A stretch of DNA of 64,000 nucleotides from Nematopogon swammerdamellus (Eukaryota; Arthropoda; Insecta; Lepidoptera; Adelidae), in NCBI GenBank assembly GCA_946902875.1, contig OX336351.1, positions 310,001 to 374,000 of the forward strand, read 5' to 3'. A program made the position numbers and the translations under genes. Positions 62,701 through 64,000 of this stretch are shown here, piece by piece (positions within the stretch are counted from its first letter, which is position 1; each line of letters begins with the position of its first letter). Under the pieces are notes generated by a model. That model saw nothing but the letters and a program-made list of their open reading frames with translations. It made no database searches and was not told the DNA's origin.

Positions 62701-63861
62701 TCAGCTCCTCGTCGTCCCGCTGTGAGCACTGAGCGTTTATTTCCGGAGCGGGTTCCTCAGGGGCTGGTTCCTCAGGTTCAGGCACTTCAGGGGAAGACTC
62801 CTCAGGTGCGGGAACGTCGGGGACGCTGCCAGGGGGACTCCTGTCACTGCAATCTACGTGGTCTGGCCAGTCGCACTGCAAGGTCTTGCTGTTGAACATG
62901 AGACCGGGCGGGCAGTATAGGGCGACGGGCACGGCGTAGCTGCACTTGTAGAATTGGTTGCATTTCTCGTGGGCTAACACCTTACCGTTGTCCCACTCTG
63001 AGCACTCGGGGGCGTCTATTTCCGGAACGGGTTGCTCAGGTTCAGGCACTTCAGGGGAAGATTCCTCAGGTGCGGGAACGTCGGGGACGCTGCCAGGGGG
63101 ACTCCTGTCACTGCAATCTACGTTGTCTGGCCAGTCGCACTGCAAGGTCTTGCTGTTGAACATGAGACCGGGCGGGCAGTATAGGGCGACGGGCACGGCG
63201 TAGCTGCACTTGTAGAATTGGTTGCATTTCTCGTGGGCTAACACCTTACCGTTGTCCCACTCTGAGCACTCGGGGGCGTCTATTTCCGGAACGGGTTGCT
63301 CAGGTTCAGGCACTTCAGGGGAAGATTCCTCAGGTGCGGGAACGTCGGGGACGCTGCCAGGGGGACTCCTGTCACTGCAATCTACGTTGTCTGGCCAGTC
63401 GCACTGCAAGGTCTTGCAGTTGAACATGAGACCGGGCGGGCAGTATAGGGCGACGGGCACGGCGTAGCTGCACTTGTAGAATTGGTTGCATTTCTCGTGG
63501 GCTAACACCTTCCCGTTGTCCCACTCTGAGCACTCGGGGGCGTCTATTTCCGGAACGGGTTGCTCAGGTTCAGTCACTTCAGGGGAAGATTCCTCAGGTG
63601 CGGGAACGTCGGGGACGCTGCCAGGGGGACTCCTGTCACTGCAATCTACGTTGTCTGGCCAGTCGCACTGCCAGGTCTTGCTATTGAACAAGAGACCGGA
63701 CTGGCATTCATACACGATAGGCTCGCCGTAGGTGCACTTGTAGAACCTATCACAGTTCTGGTGCGCCAACAGCATCTCCACGGTCCAGTCTTCGGGGCAG
63801 GGCTGTCCGGCGAGCGCGGACGCCGCGAGCAGGGTGAGGGTGACGATCAACAGTGACGCTC
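53750..63861 (-). CDS. Multi-domain chitin-binding (CBM14/peritrophin-A) protein; first exon not seen
   Basis: Exon 63861-62357 and terminal exon 53839-53750 join in phase 0 (DLQ|VCDHPEAARC) to a TGA stop. The larger exon opens after an acceptor (CCCTCAG) with two bases of a split codon, then SLLIVTLTLLAASALA-G, most of a signal peptide; the initiating ATG must lie in an upstream exon. Six CBM14 domains follow, each with six cysteines spaced roughly C-x14-C-x5-C-x9-C-x12-C-x7-C and aromatic residues (CNQFYKC, CDWPDNVDC). The sixth is split by the intron and completed by the terminal exon. Pro/Glu linkers (PAPEESSPEVPEPEQPVPE) separate them. Domains 2-4 are almost identical. Domain 2 has FNCKT where the others have FNSKT, adding an odd cysteine. 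Such proteins bind chitin in peritrophic matrix or cuticle. The 8.5-kb intron holds SINEs, TIR elements and a LINE. Confidence 0.88.
53874..54287 (-). mobile_element. tRNA-derived SINE (copy 2) with 13-bp TSD
   Basis: On the minus strand it starts AAGCGGCGGGTGGCCGAGTG and has GAGGTTCGAATCCGGTCG (B box), TACCAATGAGTTTTTTTCTG, a body with GGCTACAATTTGAGCC's complement, and ACCTCCTCGGAGGTGATATT. TGCTTAGTTGTTA flanks it on both sides (53861-53873 and 54288-54300). It lies in the chitin-binding gene intron, same direction, about 20 bp before the last exon's acceptor. Confidence 0.9.
54301..54545 (+). mobile_element. tRNA-derived SINE (copy 3, 3'-truncated)
   Basis: AGCGGCGGCTGGCCGAGTGG, GAGGTTCGAATGCGGTCGG, TACCAATGAGTTTTTCTGAC and TTGGTACCACCGTACTACG. 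It begins immediately after the target duplication of copy 2, head to head with it. Confidence 0.8.
54590..56190. mobile_element. TIR element, left copy, with a 723-bp insertion
   Basis: Ends GGTAATTTTACTCGATCGACG and (reversed) GCTAATTTTACTCGCACGACG are inverted repeats. The body is the inverted counterpart of 57557-58461. Identity is interrupted at 54871 (GTTGGTTATA|TGTTAAATT) and resumes at 55594 (CATTATAGGC). Rich in CGATCGAG, TCGAACTCGAACGTCGATC and similar self-complementary words. Non-coding. TAA/TTA at the ends would suit a PIF/Harbinger-type element, but that is inference. Confidence 0.75.
54871..55593. mobile_element. Insertion inside left TIR copy
   Basis: Absent from the right copy. 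Contains at 55090-55345 the dispersed repeat with CTTTTATGACATGCACGGGG and GATGCAGTGGGGCTATTCTT, also found at 36545 and (reversed) at 27265. Confidence 0.65.
56191..56910. other. Unassigned AT-rich intronic stretch
   Basis: Contains an internal repeat: AAATTTTGTATTTAG(A/G) followed by TTTTTTTCAAGTTTTTCTA/TTCCAAGTTTATCTA occurs at 56377 and 56622. No gene supported. Confidence 0.35.
56911..57240 (+). mobile_element. 5S-related SINE (copy 7, 5' end missing)
   Basis: Begins within the 5S-like part (AAGCAACGCTGAGTGCGGTC, AGTACTTGGATGGGTGACCG) and continues through CTAGGTGGTAGGGTTTATCC and GACATCACGGATGTTG. The 5S-like region is preserved better here than in several other copies. Confidence 0.8.
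57283..57545 (-). mobile_element. LINE 3'-end fragment
   Basis: The minus strand reads MHTNRFCRSFLHRTGKLWNALPVYI-type sequence and RHLSGRHGIRMAW, the C-terminus of a Jockey/CR1-like reverse transcriptase, then a 3' UTR. Same family as 38250-38583. Confidence 0.75.
57546..58461. mobile_element. TIR element, right copy (inverted to the left copy)
   Basis: From GGTAATTTTACTCGCACGACG (57555) to TCGATCGAGTAAAAT (58461), about 905 bp, an uninterrupted inverted match to 54590-56190. Includes CCTCAACCCTCCGCCCTTCC, GAGGCGAGACCGCGGTGAAG and TACCAATAACTGTCAAAATG. Confidence 0.8.
58465..58745 (-). repeat. ~66-bp tandem array with GGCCTTCGGCC cores
   Basis: Four units carrying CTCGGCCTTCGGCCTCGC(CC)TTAGTTA and CTTACTTTCTTC, the reverse of the array at 29455-29905. 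Confidence 0.7.
58746..59130. other. Unassigned intronic AT-rich DNA
   Basis: TTTTTAACCGACTTCACTTC near 58880 resembles a common fold-back element start. Nothing else recognised. Confidence 0.3.
59132..61931 (-). mobile_element. Jockey/CR1-type LINE with poly(A), 5'-truncated
   Basis: A 26-base T run (59132-59157) is the poly(A) tail on the minus strand, followed upstream by a short 3' UTR and a 905-codon frame. No 5' UTR or ORF1 is seen. It lies in the long intron of the chitin-binding gene, in the same direction. Confidence 0.85.
59214..61931 (-). CDS. LINE endonuclease/reverse transcriptase, 905 residues
   Basis: Starts MAKGGVCLYVGSG, so about the first 80-100 residues of the AP-type endonuclease are absent. 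GDFNAKHQDWLGS (about 105) and the terminal SDH (GNSDHCLV, about 160) remain. RT follows with SSGPDGVPA (about 400), YRPIAITSLLSKVMERIV, ALDISKAFDRVWH (about 536), GVPQGSVLSPTLFLLFINDM and catalytic CYADDS (about 612). The C-terminus contains SFLCRTAKVWNGLPG. The frame has no stops, so the insertion is recent. The missing endonuclease start implies it cannot move on its own unless an upstream exon or the 5' part has been overlooked. Superfamily Jockey/CR1 is judged from motifs; the exact clade is not certain. Confidence 0.88.
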   Translation of the reverse strand: MAKGGVCLYVGSGVSYTRLTRFEDPVFPVLWIRVNLPHVVRIYAGAYRSPNLSASRTEAFYEHLSSTADKLLCEFPTAELVMLGDFNAKHQDWLGSPITDHAGREAYNLAIAHGLTQLVSGTTRIPDNPAHRPSLLDLVLTTEPNGYKVRVEAPLGNSDHCLVRSTVPTVHFAEARECSTRTVWHYRSAQWDDFRSFLGAYPWHDVCFSSPDPSLCAQSVVDVIAQGMNFFIPTSTVPIGGRHKPWFDCQCRLAIDTKNKAYRKWLQNRSVENRRELNVVARSCKRTQNLAKFRHDRGIGAKLARSPSGSRAFWSLAKSIGRNFCRPATPPLERPDGSLAILAKEKANIFARLFASNSNMDDLGANPPSLPHCGRMMANIRFHPRVVHKTLRELDISKSSGPDGVPAIVLKNCALELAPVLTRLFKRSYSSGSMPSCWKRASVQPVPKKGDPANPSNYRPIAITSLLSKVMERIVNSALLTYLEDSKLLDDKQYGFRKQRSTGDLLAYVTHLWAERLDGFGESLAVALDISKAFDRVWHRGLLSKLPAYGVPTKLCTWISSFLSGRSIFVTLDGACSADYSINAGVPQGSVLSPTLFLLFINDMLSLGEIHCYADDSTVHEGFIKDWKGREASAANARRETVARVDQVLEKVSSWGKKNLVNFNVAKTQACAFSTKADPFPLQATFQGSQVPNDGSLGVLGMEVSRDVGFRSFIESKAKLASRKLGVLYRCRRFFTPVQLLTLYKAQVRPVMEYCSHLWEGSPEYLLSALDSIQRRAIRLIGDSVLTKDLQPLKHRRIVGSLSLFYRYYYGRCSDELASLIPPPPVRLRQTRHTLAEHPFVVDRRVLRTARFSKSFLCRTAKVWNGLPGNIFPHSYNPQIFKSRVNSLSPATLVHLQAGLAPPRV
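61932..62356. other. Intronic DNA next to the donor of the chitin-binding exon
   Basis: No repeat or exon recognised; holds the GT donor at 62356-62355 (minus strand). Confidence 0.4.
62950..63741 (-). repeat. Three 264-bp coding repeats (CBM14 domain + linker)
   Basis: 62950-63213, 63214-63477 and 63478-63741 are tandem copies of one 88-codon unit (domain plus Pro/Glu linker). The two rightmost full units differ from one another by only a handful of bases. The period is a multiple of three, so copy number can change without breaking the frame. Confidence 0.92.
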
Positions 63862-64000
63862 CTGAGGGATGAAATGTACATACCTATGAGTTTTTCTACT
63901 AAGTTATGTTGATATCAGCCTACCTAATTCGCAGTTAGGTAGGTGGAGGCCGCGCAGCGAAACTCCGCGACCGGGCGGCGCGGCGGAAACGATGCGAGTT
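63862..64000 (-). other. Intron before the first chitin-binding exon seen
   Basis: The acceptor AG is at 63863-63862. No ATG in the right frame precedes it, so the first coding exon is outside the window. A GC-rich stretch is present at 63945-63990. Confidence 0.45.

Noticed and set aside
63840..63900. ATG at about 63885 as start of the chitin-binding protein
   Set aside because: It is out of frame with the signal peptide, and a splice acceptor lies between them.

Overview
This window is AT-rich eukaryotic DNA, almost certainly from a moth or butterfly (Lepidoptera). The evidence is spliced insect genes (a chemosensory protein and a chitin-binding peritrophin-type protein), many GTAGGTACCTA-type simple repeats, and repeat families typical of lepidopteran genomes. 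These include tRNA-derived SINEs, RTE and Jockey/CR1-like LINEs, mariner, hAT and MITE elements, and repeats ending in GGCTTCGCTCGCGT...CTAGT. No prokaryotic operon, CRISPR array or rRNA gene is present. Species cannot be decided from sequence alone.

Host genes. I can support three spliced genes by matching splice sites, reading phase and protein logic. (1) A complete-looking two-exon chemosensory protein on the minus strand (6372-6180 and 4290-4151). (2) A three-exon gene on the plus strand (32339-32845, 37286-37523, 46635-46993) encoding a 367-residue protein that I do not recognise. (3) A chitin-binding (CBM14/peritrophin-A) gene on the minus strand (63861-62357, then 53839-53750). Its first coding exon is outside the window or unseen, and it holds six CBM14 domains, three of them in nearly identical 264-bp repeats.

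Mobile DNA fills the rest. Positions 1-2650 and 23096-25455 hold a family built of ~121-bp tandem units arranged as fold-back arms. Positions 7.3-31 kb are a patchwork of MITEs, SINEs, a ~316-bp tandem array, tRNA-like modules and two hAT-type elements with 8-bp target duplications. Intron 1 of gene 2 holds a Jockey fragment and a deleted mariner. Intron 2 holds a four-deep nest: a dead Jockey LINE, cut by a hAT element (8-bp target duplication), cut by an RTE LINE (10-bp duplication), cut by an almost intact restriction-like-endonuclease (R2/NeSL/Hero-type) LINE with identical 63-bp direct repeats at both ends. A second copy of that LINE lies inverted downstream of exon 3. The large intron of gene 3 holds tRNA SINEs, an inverted pair of ~0.9-kb TIR elements and a near-intact Jockey/CR1-type LINE.

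The least ordinary items are these: the RLE LINE with terminal direct repeats, a SINE family carrying a piece of 5S rRNA, the near-identical inverted LINE copies flanking one coding exon, the palindromic template-switch insertion inside one LINE copy, the recently amplified CBM14 repeats, and the unrecognised three-exon gene.
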